This document shows positions 25,073 to 36,670 of a stretch of DNA of 46,082 nt, piece after piece. The DNA is from an uncultured Mucilaginibacter sp. (GTDB lineage Bacteria; Bacteroidota; Bacteroidia; Sphingobacteriales; Sphingobacteriaceae): the NCBI GenBank assembly GCA_903887275.1, contig CAISPD010000089.1, positions 1 to 46,082 on the forward strand, written 5' to 3'. A program made the position numbers and the translations under genes. The notes under the pieces were generated by a model that saw only the letters and a list, made by a program, of their open reading frames with translations, made no database searches and was not told the origin of the DNA. Numbering within the stretch: position 1 is the first letter of the stretch; each line of letters starts with the position of its first letter.

Positions 25073-25498
25073 ATGACTACCACTGTCCCGCTCCAGATTA
25101 TTGACTTACATGAAGACGGCTTTCACCCACTTGTAAATGTTTCCGTTTTTGGTAGGATTTATAAAATGGTGTTGGATACCGGAGCTTCAAAAACTGCATT
25201 TGATCATGGAACCTTGCTGAAGGAGTTTATTGATATTAATTCGAGCGACAGGCTTTCTACCGGATTAGGCACCAACAGCATGGTATCACACACTGCTATC
25301 ATCAACGATATGCACATAGGCGAATTAAAAATTGAGGCGTTTGAAGTTGCAGTACTTGACCTTTCTGGTATCAACATAGCTTACCGCCAATTAAATCAAC
25401 CAGAAGTATTAGGAGTTTTGGGCGGCGATATACTGGTAAAATACAAAGCGCTGATTGATTATGAACATGCCCTTATCAGTCTGAAAAGCAGCCTATAA
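25073..25498 (+). CDS. Retropepsin-like aspartic protease
   Basis: 141 residues, one retropepsin-type domain. The catalytic triplet D35-T-G lies in 'MVLDTGASKTAFD', the flap region follows at about 55-75, and 'EVLGVLGGDIL' near residue 115 is the second conserved strand of clan AA single-domain enzymes. A homodimer would be needed for activity. No signal peptide is seen. It starts 16 nt after the archaemetzincin-like gene, so the two proteases are probably co-expressed. The 3' end overlaps the convergent surface-protein gene by 6 nt. Confidence 0.87.
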   Translation: MTTTVPLQIIDLHEDGFHPLVNVSVFGRIYKMVLDTGASKTAFDHGTLLKEFIDINSSDRLSTGLGTNSMVSHTAIINDMHIGELKIEAFEVAVLDLSGINIAYRQLNQPEVLGVLGGDILVKYKALIDYEHALISLKSSL

Positions 25499-28400
25499 TT
25501 TTACAAACTTAGCCTGTCCAACAAGGCTGTTATCCAGGGTATTTAATACTTGCACCACATAAGTTCCGGTAAGCAGATCGCTAACGCTTGTGGCCCAATT
25601 TGGCTGGGTTAATGAAGCACTTCTCACCACCATACCCAGGTTATTGCTAACGATTACGCGATAGTTGCCAGACGCAGCTGCGGGTGTATTGATGGTAAGG
25701 TTAATAATGGTTCGGGCAGGATTAGGGTATATCGAAACAGCGTGATTGCTTCGATCAATAATATTAATAGTAACAGCATTAGAAAAGGTGATATTACCAT
25801 CGATATCCTGCTGCATCAATCGATATATATTTTGACCAATTGCCGGACTTTTATCAAGTAGCCCATAATTACCTAGCTGGCTTGAAGGAAATCCACCGAT
25901 ATCGCCAAAGGTACTACCATTGTCGATACTCCTTTGAACAGTAAAATGGGTATAGTTTTGTTCATTAAGCGTTGTCCAGTTCAACTGCACCTGGGTGTGC
26001 TGGTTTATCGGAGCCCCGGTGAACTTTAACAATTTATAGGCAAATGCTGTGTCTTCACGAATCAGGAGCATAAATCGTTTCGAACCCAAAGAACTGGTAT
26101 CAGATTTGGTTATCGAGAAATTATAAGAGCTGCTTTTTCTTAAATTAATAGAGTCTGCCTTATAGGCATCTTTCAGCCAAACACCATATAAGAGGGGCAC
26201 CTGATTGATAGCTGTAAGTTTTAACAGATAATTACCATCTGCCGTGGCACCAATCTTTAGTGGGATAGCCAGTTGTTGCTTATTTTTCGGATAGGGCACA
26301 CTATTGATAGCCAATGCAACATTATCGCTTGAAATACTCGAAAGGCTTACCTGCCCGGTCCCATTTCGGTATCTGGCATCATTAAATGGACTGAAAGCTG
26401 TAGCAGCGCTATTGTTAAAACGAATAATATTTTCGTCGGTATTGATAGAATCTTTGGCTAACTGCAATCGCAGAAATTGATTGTCGGAAACCGAATTTAC
26501 CGGTTTGCCCATAAAAAGTGTAGAACCAACCACGGCCTGCGTATTGGTTTTTGCATTTTCATTGAAGATCAATTGTGCAGATGGACTGGTAGCCTGAACA
26601 AAAAAACCGACACCACTACCGATTATATTGGTAGCCCCATTTGTTCCACCTCCTCCACCACTACCAGCGGTGTAAACGCCATAATTACCTGATCCTTGAG
26701 CTCCGGATGGTATCAATTGATAAGAAAAAGGTGCCACATTAGGTGCATAAATACCTGCTGTATTGTTAGTGGTACTATATTGATCCCAGTCGATAGAACT
26801 TGCATAAGGGTTACCTACCAGGTTTGAACCCTGAATAGCTGGATTACCCGAAAAGCTGGTATTCCCCAGGTTGGTTGAACCAGGCGTATACCAATCACTT
26901 ACGGTAATACTGCCCTGGTTTAGTATGCCCGTTGCCGTTAAAGTATCGGTTGTACAAGATGCTCCGGGTACGGTGAGGGCAGACAATGATGCCTGTCTGC
27001 GGCTTCCGCGGTAAAAAAACATATAACCATTTCCAACCGGAATATTAAAAGGTCCACCATCAGCATCTAACTGATAATTGAGTGTATCCGTGATATTATT
27101 GATTCCCCTGAAATTACTATTCAGGAATGTAGTATAAAGCGGTGCAAGGTTTTCACGATACAGGTAGCAGGTTGGATTACCTGTTTTGTCGAATCCCCCG
27201 GCGACACCAGTTGTTCCGGTAGTGTAAATAGAGCGCTTGAGGTAATTAAGGCTATATACATTATTTGTACCTATTGTTGAACTGTAAACCGGCGATGAAC
27301 CCAAACGGTAGGCCCTATGTTTTGATACAAAACGCTGCACATTAACATTGCCTGTAATAGAACAGCCCGCGGGAATAGCTGCGATGGTGGCTGAGCCGGT
27401 ACTATCAGACATTAATGTCAGAAAGCCATTAGTCTCCAGTTGGCTGTTGCCATTGATATTGAGAACACCATGACTGGTCAGGTAGAAGTTATTTCCCATT
27501 ATTGTTTCAAGTCCTCCGCCATTAATGGTAACATTCGTGAGGTAACAGTTATTGGCGGTTAGCATATTTTCGCCGCCAAAGGAGTTGAAAGTAACATTAG
27601 CCGTTCCGAAATTCGTAGTACCAAAATTTAAAAATGAGCCTCCTATTACCACCGGACGGGTACCGCAATTAACAATACTGCCGGTATTGGTAGTAAAATC
27701 AGCACCTACAACAAGTGCACTGTTATTGGTAGTAAGGTCGAGTATTTCGGAGCCAGGGTCCAATGTCAGCGCCTGAGCAATAGGTAATGTGCCCATAGTA
27801 GCGGGTGCATCTACGGTTTTTGTTCCGGTTCCACCAAATTCAAGGTTCTGATAAACGAAGCCATCGCCGGGCGTGTCACCGTTATTATCTATGATATTGT
27901 CAACGGTTGAACCTGCCACGTAGTTATATACTTCCTGGTTTGTTGTTCCGTTGTAATTTACAGTTGCAGTGCCGGTTCCACCGGGTTGGACTACGTTATA
28001 AAAATCAATTATGTTCCCTACATTGCCTGCCTGCGAGGTAAGCGCGTTAGCGTTTTGCAGGTTCAGAACCGAGCTATCAGCGTTATTGTGCAAATCTATA
28101 CTGAATATTGCGCTGGGCTTGAAATATGGATGTTTTGCCGTGTTTGCATTGCCGTCGGTCAGATTGATCAGCCCGCCAACGGTAAGGATGCCCTGGGATA
28201 ATGAAAAATACGCATTGTTGTTACTCACCACAACGGTATTACCGGCATCATCCCTGCTTTGTGTGTTGATATTGAGATTACCAGCTATATTTAATTTTAT
28301 ATGCGAACCGCCGGCTGCGGCACCGAGGGTTACCTGTGTTACATTAATAACCGAATCGGCAGTGGGAGTTGTTGTGTCGCCAACAACAAAGCTTCCGCAA

Positions 28401-29842
28401 TTGATGGTGCCTGAACCTTGTAAATAGGTTTTTACAGCAGTTACAGAGGCAGTGTTTCCTGAATTAAACACTCCGGCAGTTGTATGTTTTTGAGTTACCT
28501 GACCACTTACATTTAAGGTAACAAGCGTATCAACCACCAATGTATTGGTGGCTGTGGACCCGCCGCTTATCAGCCTGTCGCCAAATGTGATCGAACCAAC
28601 CAGGTTTGGAAGCGTTGCAGTAACTTCAGGGTTATTGGAATAATTGATATTGACACCAATATTTACCTGATCAGTTGAATGCAGGTTTCCCGGATAATCA
28701 GTTGCCGGATTAGTTGTTACCCCACCGTTTGTTGATTGCCAGTTATTGGGATTATTCCATGCTGTACTTACACCGCCAATCCAGTCGTAAGCTATAACAG
28801 TTGGTGCTGTACAGGTAAGCGTGGTAGAAGTTGAACTGGTTAAATGATGGACATCACCAGCCTGGGTAGCTGTAATAGTTGTGCTGCCAACACCAACTAA
28901 ATGGATCAAACCACCGCCGGTAATTGTTGCCACAGCCGGGTTGCTACTGCTATAGGTAATAGCTGGCCCGGGGTAATTTGAAACTGCACCTGGGGCAAAA
29001 TCGGGTGTACCGATCGACTTTGGGCTCAGGGAAAGCGTTAGCGTCGGTTTAAAATTTACAAGGTCTTTATAGAGTTGAAAATTAAGGAAAGCATTAAATA
29101 CAATGCGATGTCCGGCATCTACATAGTGTATACCATCGCCATAACCGATAGCAGGATTGAGCTCGAAATTTGTCGGCGAGACACTCAGTTGGGTAAGGAA
29201 ATTATTGACAATTGGCGCCCCATAAGTGGCATTTAAAGGATATTGCGTTGCCAGGAGCCCGTTAAAAGTCCCGAGCCGGGCCTGATCAGTCGGGCTTAGG
29301 CCACCAGTAGACAAACAAACCGGATTACCATCAAATGCGATGCTACAACCAACATCCGTAGCCAGATCGCGCGGTTGAGTTCCGGTGAGAATATACGGTA
29401 CACCTGCAGCATCCAGCGCGTTGGTGATTTTTGTATAATTAGCCAAAATTTCCGCATCCGAAAACTGATCCCTGATATCATTGGTTGGCAAACTTATAAT
29501 GACAAAAGTTGGATTATAGCTTAAAGCCGCCGTTACATTCATTGAAGGATCGGGAGCCGGTGCATAAGCGGGGACGGACGTACCAGTTGGCAAACAAACA
29601 TAGGTAGTATTGCCGGGGAAAGCTATATCAATAATGGTATCACCGCGACTATAATAATGCAAATCGGCCTGCAGACGCCTTACATAGGCAGAATCGGGAA
29701 CAGTTGATCGCCAACCATAAGCACTGGAGGAACCCATAACTACTATGGTTCGTTTGCTAGAATTGGTTAGCTGCGCAAAACCTGTTTGCGCAAGCAAAAT
29801 AATAGCAATAAAAAGCGGGAAAAAAATTCTTTTTATTGGCAT
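25493..29842 (-). CDS. Large secreted SGNH-hydrolase / T9SS-sorted surface protein
   Basis: 1449 residues. Signal peptide to about residue 24. An SGNH/GDSL-type hydrolase domain spans about 30-255 with block I 'VVMGSSSAYG' (nucleophile likely Ser39 in place of the usual GDS Ser), block III 'LPTNDIRD' (Asn121) and block V D236-G-I-H239. A Big_2-like Ig domain follows (about 265-345, 'ATITGGGLIHLVGVGSTTITAT'). A long beta-helix-like region rich in Asn, Gly and Thr spans about 350-800. Further beta domains follow, and a type IX secretion sorting domain closes the protein ('SIYPNPARTIINLTI' ... 'LLTGTYVVQVL' ... 'GQAKFVKL'). It should be exported and attached to or released from the cell surface as an esterase or deacetylase acting on glycans. 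Substrate unknown. Confidence 0.88.
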   Translation of the reverse strand: MPIKRIFFPLFIAIILLAQTGFAQLTNSSKRTIVVMGSSSAYGWRSTVPDSAYVRRLQADLHYYSRGDTIIDIAFPGNTTYVCLPTGTSVPAYAPAPDPSMNVTAALSYNPTFVIISLPTNDIRDQFSDAEILANYTKITNALDAAGVPYILTGTQPRDLATDVGCSIAFDGNPVCLSTGGLSPTDQARLGTFNGLLATQYPLNATYGAPIVNNFLTQLSVSPTNFELNPAIGYGDGIHYVDAGHRIVFNAFLNFQLYKDLVNFKPTLTLSLSPKSIGTPDFAPGAVSNYPGPAITYSSSNPAVATITGGGLIHLVGVGSTTITATQAGDVHHLTSSTSTTLTCTAPTVIAYDWIGGVSTAWNNPNNWQSTNGGVTTNPATDYPGNLHSTDQVNIGVNINYSNNPEVTATLPNLVGSITFGDRLISGGSTATNTLVVDTLVTLNVSGQVTQKHTTAGVFNSGNTASVTAVKTYLQGSGTINCGSFVVGDTTTPTADSVINVTQVTLGAAAGGSHIKLNIAGNLNINTQSRDDAGNTVVVSNNNAYFSLSQGILTVGGLINLTDGNANTAKHPYFKPSAIFSIDLHNNADSSVLNLQNANALTSQAGNVGNIIDFYNVVQPGGTGTATVNYNGTTNQEVYNYVAGSTVDNIIDNNGDTPGDGFVYQNLEFGGTGTKTVDAPATMGTLPIAQALTLDPGSEILDLTTNNSALVVGADFTTNTGSIVNCGTRPVVIGGSFLNFGTTNFGTANVTFNSFGGENMLTANNCYLTNVTINGGGLETIMGNNFYLTSHGVLNINGNSQLETNGFLTLMSDSTGSATIAAIPAGCSITGNVNVQRFVSKHRAYRLGSSPVYSSTIGTNNVYSLNYLKRSIYTTGTTGVAGGFDKTGNPTCYLYRENLAPLYTTFLNSNFRGINNITDTLNYQLDADGGPFNIPVGNGYMFFYRGSRRQASLSALTVPGASCTTDTLTATGILNQGSITVSDWYTPGSTNLGNTSFSGNPAIQGSNLVGNPYASSIDWDQYSTTNNTAGIYAPNVAPFSYQLIPSGAQGSGNYGVYTAGSGGGGGTNGATNIIGSGVGFFVQATSPSAQLIFNENAKTNTQAVVGSTLFMGKPVNSVSDNQFLRLQLAKDSINTDENIIRFNNSAATAFSPFNDARYRNGTGQVSLSSISSDNVALAINSVPYPKNKQQLAIPLKIGATADGNYLLKLTAINQVPLLYGVWLKDAYKADSINLRKSSSYNFSITKSDTSSLGSKRFMLLIREDTAFAYKLLKFTGAPINQHTQVQLNWTTLNEQNYTHFTVQRSIDNGSTFGDIGGFPSSQLGNYGLLDKSPAIGQNIYRLMQQDIDGNITFSNAVTINIIDRSNHAVSIYPNPARTIINLTINTPAAASGNYRVIVSNNLGMVVRSASLTQPNWATSVSDLLTGTYVVQVLNTLDNSLVGQAKFVKL

Positions 29843-30004
29843 TGTGTATTTTCATAAAGGGCAGAAGTGCGAGCTTAAGCTTCTTGAAAATGGAACAATC
29901 AATAACGATTTTTGTTAACTCTGTATAAAAATTTAATTCTCCAGAGCAATTTAATACTCAAAAGTTAATAAAACAAATATCAAAGTTAAAAAACCCCAGT
30001 GATA

Positions 30005-31987
<1,983 letters not shown>

Positions 31988-32007
31988 TTATAAATAGCGC
32001 TAACATG

Positions 32008-32015
32008 CAAATTTA
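32008..32015 (-). promoter_or_regulatory. -7 promoter element for gyrB
   Basis: The minus strand reads TAAATTTG, an exact TAnnTTTG, 44 nt before the gyrB start. Confidence 0.5.
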
Positions 32016-32105
32016 CGTAAAATAGGCCGATTTTGGACTAATGTGGATAAATAAGCACGATGTTTACAAGCTTATTAAAACATTAGGATACTTGCGCTGA
32101 AACAT

Positions 32106-32113
32106 TATCTTTG
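32106..32113 (+). promoter_or_regulatory. -7 promoter element for the OmpH-like gene
   Basis: TATCTTTG matches TAnnTTTG, 22 nt before the ATG at 32136. Confidence 0.5.
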
Positions 32114-32135
32114 TCAAAATTTTTTAAACAGTAAA

Positions 32136-32726
32136 ATGAAAACAAGGGCTTCCTATTTAACCAAATTAACCCTAGGCTTACTGGCAGCAGGCAGCTTAGC
32201 AGCATGCAACCAAAACAAGTCGGGCTCATCATCAGGCTCCTCTACCCCACCACCTGCAAATACAGCAGTAGTATACGTAAACCAGGATTCGTTATTAGTT
32301 AAATACGATTACGCCAAAGACATGCGTAAACGTCTGGAAGACAAAGGCGCAGCGGCAAAAAACGATGTTGGAGCAAAACAGCAGGCTTTTCAGCGTGAAG
32401 TAGCTGAATATCAAAAAAGTCAAAACTCTATTAGTGCCAATGAAAAATCATTAACTGAAGCAAGACTTAACCGCGAAGGTCAGGAGCTGCAACAATATCA
32501 GCAAAATGCCGGCGCTCAATTGCAAAATGATCAGGCCGACGAAAGCAAGAAATTGCTTGACAAGATCTACGCATTTACCAAGCAATATGCGAAAGACAAT
32601 GGCTACAAAGTTGTACTTACTTTCCAAAGCAATAACACCAATCTGCTGTATGCAGATCCAAGCCTTGATATAACTGGCGATTTTGTTAAAAAGATCAACG
32701 ACGCGTACGCTAAAGAAAAGAAATAA
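32136..32726 (+). CDS. OmpH/Skp-family periplasmic chaperone-like lipoprotein
   Basis: 196 residues. The N-terminus ends in a lipobox 'GSLAAC' (Cys24), followed by a Ser/Gly/Pro-rich linker to about residue 43. The OmpH/Skp pattern follows: a beta-strand 'AVVYVNQDSLL', then two long charged helices (about 60-160) ending in 'YAKDNGYKVVLTFQSNN' and 'DITGDFVKKINDAY'. Skp proteins are soluble trimers that carry unfolded outer-membrane proteins; the lipid anchor here is a departure from the E. coli form. It has its own promoter and a strong terminator. Confidence 0.88.
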   Translation: MKTRASYLTKLTLGLLAAGSLAACNQNKSGSSSGSSTPPPANTAVVYVNQDSLLVKYDYAKDMRKRLEDKGAAAKNDVGAKQQAFQREVAEYQKSQNSISANEKSLTEARLNREGQELQQYQQNAGAQLQNDQADESKKLLDKIYAFTKQYAKDNGYKVVLTFQSNNTNLLYADPSLDITGDFVKKINDAYAKEKK

Positions 32727-32754
32727 CAGAAATTCGAATTTTTCTGTCGAAAAG

Positions 32755-32785
32755 CCCCGGTTTTGAACCGGGGTTTTTTATTTTT
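32755..32785 (+). terminator. Rho-independent terminator after the OmpH-like gene
   Basis: CCCCGGTT (32755-32762) and AACCGGGG (32766-32773) form a perfect 8-bp stem with a 3-nt loop followed by TTTTTTATTTTT. A weaker ACAGAAA/TTTCTGT stem precedes it (32726-32748). Confidence 0.9.
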
Positions 32786-32791
32786 ATACCT

Positions 32792-33271
32792 ATGGATACT
32801 GCTGAAGACGAAAAATTTATGCGACTTGCCATCGCACTTGCCGAATCGAATATTACAAGCCTGGCGGGGGGCCCTTTCGGAGCAGTTATTGTAAAAGACG
32901 GACAGATCGTAGCGCAAAGTGGCAATCAGGTACTAACGTTAAAAGACCCGACGGCACATGCCGAGATTTCGGCCATACGGCAGGCATGCGAGAATCTTGG
33001 AAGCTTTGATTTGACCGGGTGTACAATCTATACCAGCTGCGAGCCTTGTCCAATGTGCCTTGGCGCTATCTATTGGGCCCATATAGACAAAGTTTATTAT
33101 GGCAATACCCGAACTGATGCTGCAGCTGCAGGATTTGACGACGAGCATATTTACAAGGAGCTGGAAAAACCGATACCAGGCAGAGTTTTAAACATGAACC
33201 ATCTCTTGCGTGAAGAAGCAATACGTGCATTTACGCTTTGGGGAAAGACTGATGAAAAGCAGAACTATTAG
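32792..33271 (+). CDS. guaD: Nucleoside/guanine deaminase (cytidine-deaminase-like fold)
   Basis: 159 residues. Zinc ligands and catalytic Glu: H56-A-E58 and P85-C86-P-M-C89. The stretch 'TSCEPCPMCLGAIYWA' and the C-terminal 'AAAAGFDDEHIYKEL' match bacterial guanine deaminase (GuaD, Bacillus type) better than tRNA adenosine deaminase TadA. It should turn guanine into xanthine in the cytoplasm. The start is just after the preceding terminator, so transcription must begin very close to the ATG or read through. The symbol is likely but not certain. Confidence 0.85.
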   Translation: MDTAEDEKFMRLAIALAESNITSLAGGPFGAVIVKDGQIVAQSGNQVLTLKDPTAHAEISAIRQACENLGSFDLTGCTIYTSCEPCPMCLGAIYWAHIDKVYYGNTRTDAAAAGFDDEHIYKELEKPIPGRVLNMNHLLREEAIRAFTLWGKTDEKQNY

Positions 33272-33329
33272 TCGCTGAATAGATGATCAAATAAAGGCAG
33301 AAGACAAAAGTTTTACAGGGCAACTCTGA

Positions 33330-35279
33330 TCACTTATCCATCAACGCTTCTATTTCTTCTTCCTGACCGCTGATGCTATCCAGGAACTCGAAATGAGAAT
33401 TTTTGCTGATAAATTCAGGGACAATATCTTTCATTTTATTAACGACAGCTACATCGTCATACTTCTTGTTGAGTTCGAGTAAATGATCGATATCTGAAAC
33501 TACCTTTTTATAAGGGTAAGTAATCACCTTCGCAATTTTGATCTTTGGATGATGTGTAGGCATAGTCAGCTCGCCAAGGTTCAATAACTCTTCGTATAGC
33601 TTTTCACCAGGCCTTAAACCAGTATAAACAATCTTGATATCCTTTTCTGGCTGCAAACCTGCCAGTTTGATCATTTTCAAAGCAAGATCTGTTATTTTCA
33701 CTGGTTCGCCCATATCAAAGATAAATATCTCGCCACCTTTGCCCATTGTTCCTGCTTCCAATACCAATTGCACAGCCTCTGGTATAGTCATGAAATAACG
33801 GGTAATGTCAGGATGGGTTACCGTAACCGGCCCGCCTTTTTGGATCTGCGCCCTGAAACGAGGTATAACCGAACCGTTAGAGCCCAGCACATTACCAAAC
33901 CTTGTTGTAATGAAACGGGTAACAGGGGCACCATTTTTAATGTTTGCCGGGCTATCTTTTAATGACTGGATGTAGATTTCAGCGATCCGCTTGGTTGTAC
34001 CCATAATATTGGATGGGTTTACCGCCTTATCCGTAGAGATCATTACAAACTTGCGTACACCAAACAATACCGAAAGGTCGGCCACATGTTTGGTGCCCTT
34101 TACGTTTGCCAGCACTGCTTCTGATGGATTTTCTTCCATCATTGGAACATGTTTGTAGGCAGCGGCATGGAAAACCACTTCGGGTTTAAAGTCTTCAAAC
34201 AAGCGATATAAACGACGATAATTGCGGATATCGGCAATGAAAATTTTAGTACAAATCTGCGGAAATTTGTCCTCCACCTCAAGTTTCATTTCATGCAATG
34301 GCGATTCGGCCTGGTCGCAAAGAATAACCATGGAAGGCTTGTAACCGAGTACCTGGGTTGCTATTTCAGACCCAATAGAGCCTGCCGCACCCGTTATGAG
34401 TACTCGTTTACCAAACAGATCGTCAGAAATGCGGGTAGTATCTATCTCTATAGGCTTGCGCTGCAGCAGATCTTCGATCTTAAGATCCTGCATTTGCTGA
34501 AGGTTAAGTTTACCGTAAATCCACTGATCTGAGGGTGGTACAGTTACAATTTGAATACCTAAAGCAAGGCACTGCTCAAAAGCAATTTTTTTGGTTTGTT
34601 CATCCAGATGATGATTCATCACGATGAGCTTATCAACCTTATATTTTTCTTTCAGCTTGGCTAGTTTTTCAATATGGTAAACCCTTACCTGTTGAATTTC
34701 TTTATCAATTTTTTTACCGCCTTCGTCAATAAAGCCAACAACCGAAAAGTTAGTATTTGCACTTGCTTCCAGGGCTTGCTTAACTAAAACCGAATTACTG
34801 TCGGAGCCATAGATCAGTACCACTGTCTTTTTACCGCTGCTGTTATAATTGAGGTAAAAAAAGGCACTTTTGGCCATTGTACGCAACAAAATGAGCAGTG
34901 TGCTGGAAACCGAGAAGTTGATTAGTAAAACCAGGTTAATGGTAACCATGTTTACATTGATCAAATGCGATACCCAAAGATTAATGGTAAGCAGATAGAT
35001 CAAACTGCTGGCAAATGCAGCACCAAAAATTCGTAAAACGTCGCGGGTATTGGAGTATCGGATCAAACCGATATGAATGCGCATGGCATACATTACTACC
35101 GCAGCAATTACACAATACAGTCCGGTGTAGATAAAAAAGTATCCGCGGAGTATATTGACGAATTCGAAGCGATGAACTATAAAAAAAGAAGTTGAAAAAG
35201 ACCAGGCCACAATCATCAGGTCGACTAGCATGATCAACCATCTCGGAACCACCCTGGTAAAAAGTAAAAATTTTCTCAT
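33330..35279 (-). CDS. WbpM/FlaA1-type nucleoside-diphosphate-sugar 4,6-dehydratase (membrane)
   Basis: 649 residues. Four transmembrane helices (about 12-125), a first Rossmann-like domain (about 140-270) and a second, catalytic SDR domain starting at 'VLITGAAGSIGSEIA' (about 290-304). In the active site the usual YxxxK appears as M-x-x-x-K in 'STDKAVNPSNIMGTTKR', as expected for the long membrane-bound WbpM/PglF group. It would convert UDP-GlcNAc to its 4-keto-6-deoxy derivative for surface sugar synthesis. Last gene of the polysaccharide locus in transcription order, separated from the WecA-like gene by a 280-nt leader with its own -7 element. Confidence 0.92.
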   Translation of the reverse strand: MRKFLLFTRVVPRWLIMLVDLMIVAWSFSTSFFIVHRFEFVNILRGYFFIYTGLYCVIAAVVMYAMRIHIGLIRYSNTRDVLRIFGAAFASSLIYLLTINLWVSHLINVNMVTINLVLLINFSVSSTLLILLRTMAKSAFFYLNYNSSGKKTVVLIYGSDSNSVLVKQALEASANTNFSVVGFIDEGGKKIDKEIQQVRVYHIEKLAKLKEKYKVDKLIVMNHHLDEQTKKIAFEQCLALGIQIVTVPPSDQWIYGKLNLQQMQDLKIEDLLQRKPIEIDTTRISDDLFGKRVLITGAAGSIGSEIATQVLGYKPSMVILCDQAESPLHEMKLEVEDKFPQICTKIFIADIRNYRRLYRLFEDFKPEVVFHAAAYKHVPMMEENPSEAVLANVKGTKHVADLSVLFGVRKFVMISTDKAVNPSNIMGTTKRIAEIYIQSLKDSPANIKNGAPVTRFITTRFGNVLGSNGSVIPRFRAQIQKGGPVTVTHPDITRYFMTIPEAVQLVLEAGTMGKGGEIFIFDMGEPVKITDLALKMIKLAGLQPEKDIKIVYTGLRPGEKLYEELLNLGELTMPTHHPKIKIAKVITYPYKKVVSDIDHLLELNKKYDDVAVVNKMKDIVPEFISKNSHFEFLDSISGQEEEIEALMDK

Positions 35280-35501
35280 AGAGTATTCAAGCAGAGGATG
35301 TTTAGTAAAAGTAGCACTTTTTCGTTAAACAAAAAATTAATTGTCATGGGCATCAACATACAATTAAACGGAAAGCACTATGCCAATGTTTGGCGTAAAA
35401 TTCAAATTCATGTTTTGATTGTTTTATGAACTTTGGGCGATTTCCAATTTCACTTCGCAACAAACAGATAATCAGCTGTTTAAAACAATAACGACCGCGA
35501 G

Positions 35502-35509
35502 CAAATTTA
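35502..35509 (-). promoter_or_regulatory. -7 promoter element upstream of the WbpM-like gene
   Basis: The minus strand reads TAAATTTG, an exact TAnnTTTG, 223 nt before the start at 35279, implying a long 5' leader. The leader contains an AAACAG/CTGTTT stem (35463-35482). A closer, imperfect element (TACTTTTA) also exists. Confidence 0.4.
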
Positions 35510-35559
35510 AGATTTTGACAAAAAAAACTTGAACTTAGTTATTAACACTGCGTGGATAT

Positions 35560-36501
35560 TCAATTACGCATTAATCGTGGCTTAACTAATACATAAATCA
35601 CCATAAGCGGAATGATGGTAAACAGGAAGAAATAAGCAGCCGGTGTTTGTGGCAATACAATAATTGCCAGGATGATAATGCCCTGAATAAAAGCATACCC
35701 TGAGGAAACTATCAGGTGTGATATTTTCTTCTCATTGGCCAGCAACTGATAAACATGTAATCGGTGCGCAGTCAGAATATTTTGCTTTAAATATACCCGG
35801 TGCGTAATGGTTAAAACCGAATCGATGCCATAAACAACCAGGAACAAAATATAAACCCAGTTGTGGGTAAGCAAGATCAGGCGCAATAATAAAAATATGA
35901 TCCAGAGCGCGATAGTTACACTACCTACGTCGCCCGCAAAACATCTGGCTTTTTTCCGAAAATTAAAAAACAAAAACACCAGACTGGCTATGATGGGCAG
36001 CCAGATCAAATCGGGTTCAACAAACGCAACTTGTTTAATATTAACGTATTGCAGTCCACCCAAAACAATTAAACTATAGGTGCCGGTAATGCCATTAATA
36101 CCATCCATGAAGTTGTACATATTGATAACCCCGATCACCATGATATAGAGCAGCAATATGCTATACCAGGGTTCGGTATTAAATATTGCCAGGTAAATAA
36201 AAATGAACGTTACAGCCGCTATATGGAACAAAAGCCGCAGAAGACTGCTTAAGGTAAAAATATCATCCAAAAAACTGATGAAACCAATGGTAAGTAAACC
36301 GATAGCAGGCAAATAGTAAGCTGGATGAACAATAACCACCAGCAATGCCGCCAAAATAAAAATTACCCCCCCACCTCTGATCGTGATCCGGGTATGCGAA
36401 CTTCTTTCATTTGGATGATCGATGATGCCAAAATGGTCGGCAATCCTGAAATAAAGCAGCATTGCCAGGAAACAAACGGGAACAAAAAGGAGGTAAAGCA
36501 T
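35560..36501 (-). CDS. WecA/WbpL-type polyprenyl-phosphate sugar-1-phosphate transferase (GT4 family MraY-like)
   Basis: 313 residues with about 9-11 transmembrane segments. Family motifs are in order: 'DHPNERSSH' (about 26-34), 'FLDDIFTLSS' (paired Asp), 'NMYNFMDGINGI' and 'CFAGDVGSVTIALW'. The enzyme loads the first sugar-phosphate of a repeat unit onto undecaprenyl phosphate at the inner membrane. With the WbpM-like dehydratase downstream and the epimerase/reductase upstream, the first sugar is probably an N-acetyl-6-deoxyhexosamine (QuiNAc/FucNAc); this is inference from gene order. Confidence 0.92.
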   Translation of the reverse strand: MLYLLFVPVCFLAMLLYFRIADHFGIIDHPNERSSHTRITIRGGGVIFILAALLVVIVHPAYYLPAIGLLTIGFISFLDDIFTLSSLLRLLFHIAAVTFIFIYLAIFNTEPWYSILLLYIMVIGVINMYNFMDGINGITGTYSLIVLGGLQYVNIKQVAFVEPDLIWLPIIASLVFLFFNFRKKARCFAGDVGSVTIALWIIFLLLRLILLTHNWVYILFLVVYGIDSVLTITHRVYLKQNILTAHRLHVYQLLANEKKISHLIVSSGYAFIQGIIILAIIVLPQTPAAYFFLFTIIPLMVIYVLVKPRLMRN

Positions 36502-36619
36502 AACTTACTTGAAATGAAACTTTTAATGGTGTAAATGCATGATCAATGTCGAACTTCCGCCTATGTCAAATTAATAATTGCAGGGTAAAATGAAATTTAA
36601 ATGGCGTTTAACTGTTAGG

Positions 36620-36627
36620 CAAATTTA
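36620..36627 (-). promoter_or_regulatory. -7 promoter element upstream of the WecA/WbpL-like gene
   Basis: The minus strand reads TAAATTTG, an exact TAnnTTTG, 119 nt before the start at 36501. Confidence 0.4.
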
Positions 36628-36670
36628 AACTGATGACCGCAAAGATTTTACCACTCTATTGTTGATAATA

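Noticed and set aside
32792..33271. Calling the deaminase tadA (tRNA adenosine deaminase)
   Set aside because: The C-terminal 'FDDEHIYKEL' region and the 'LGAIYWA' after the zinc Cys pair fit GuaD-type enzymes better.
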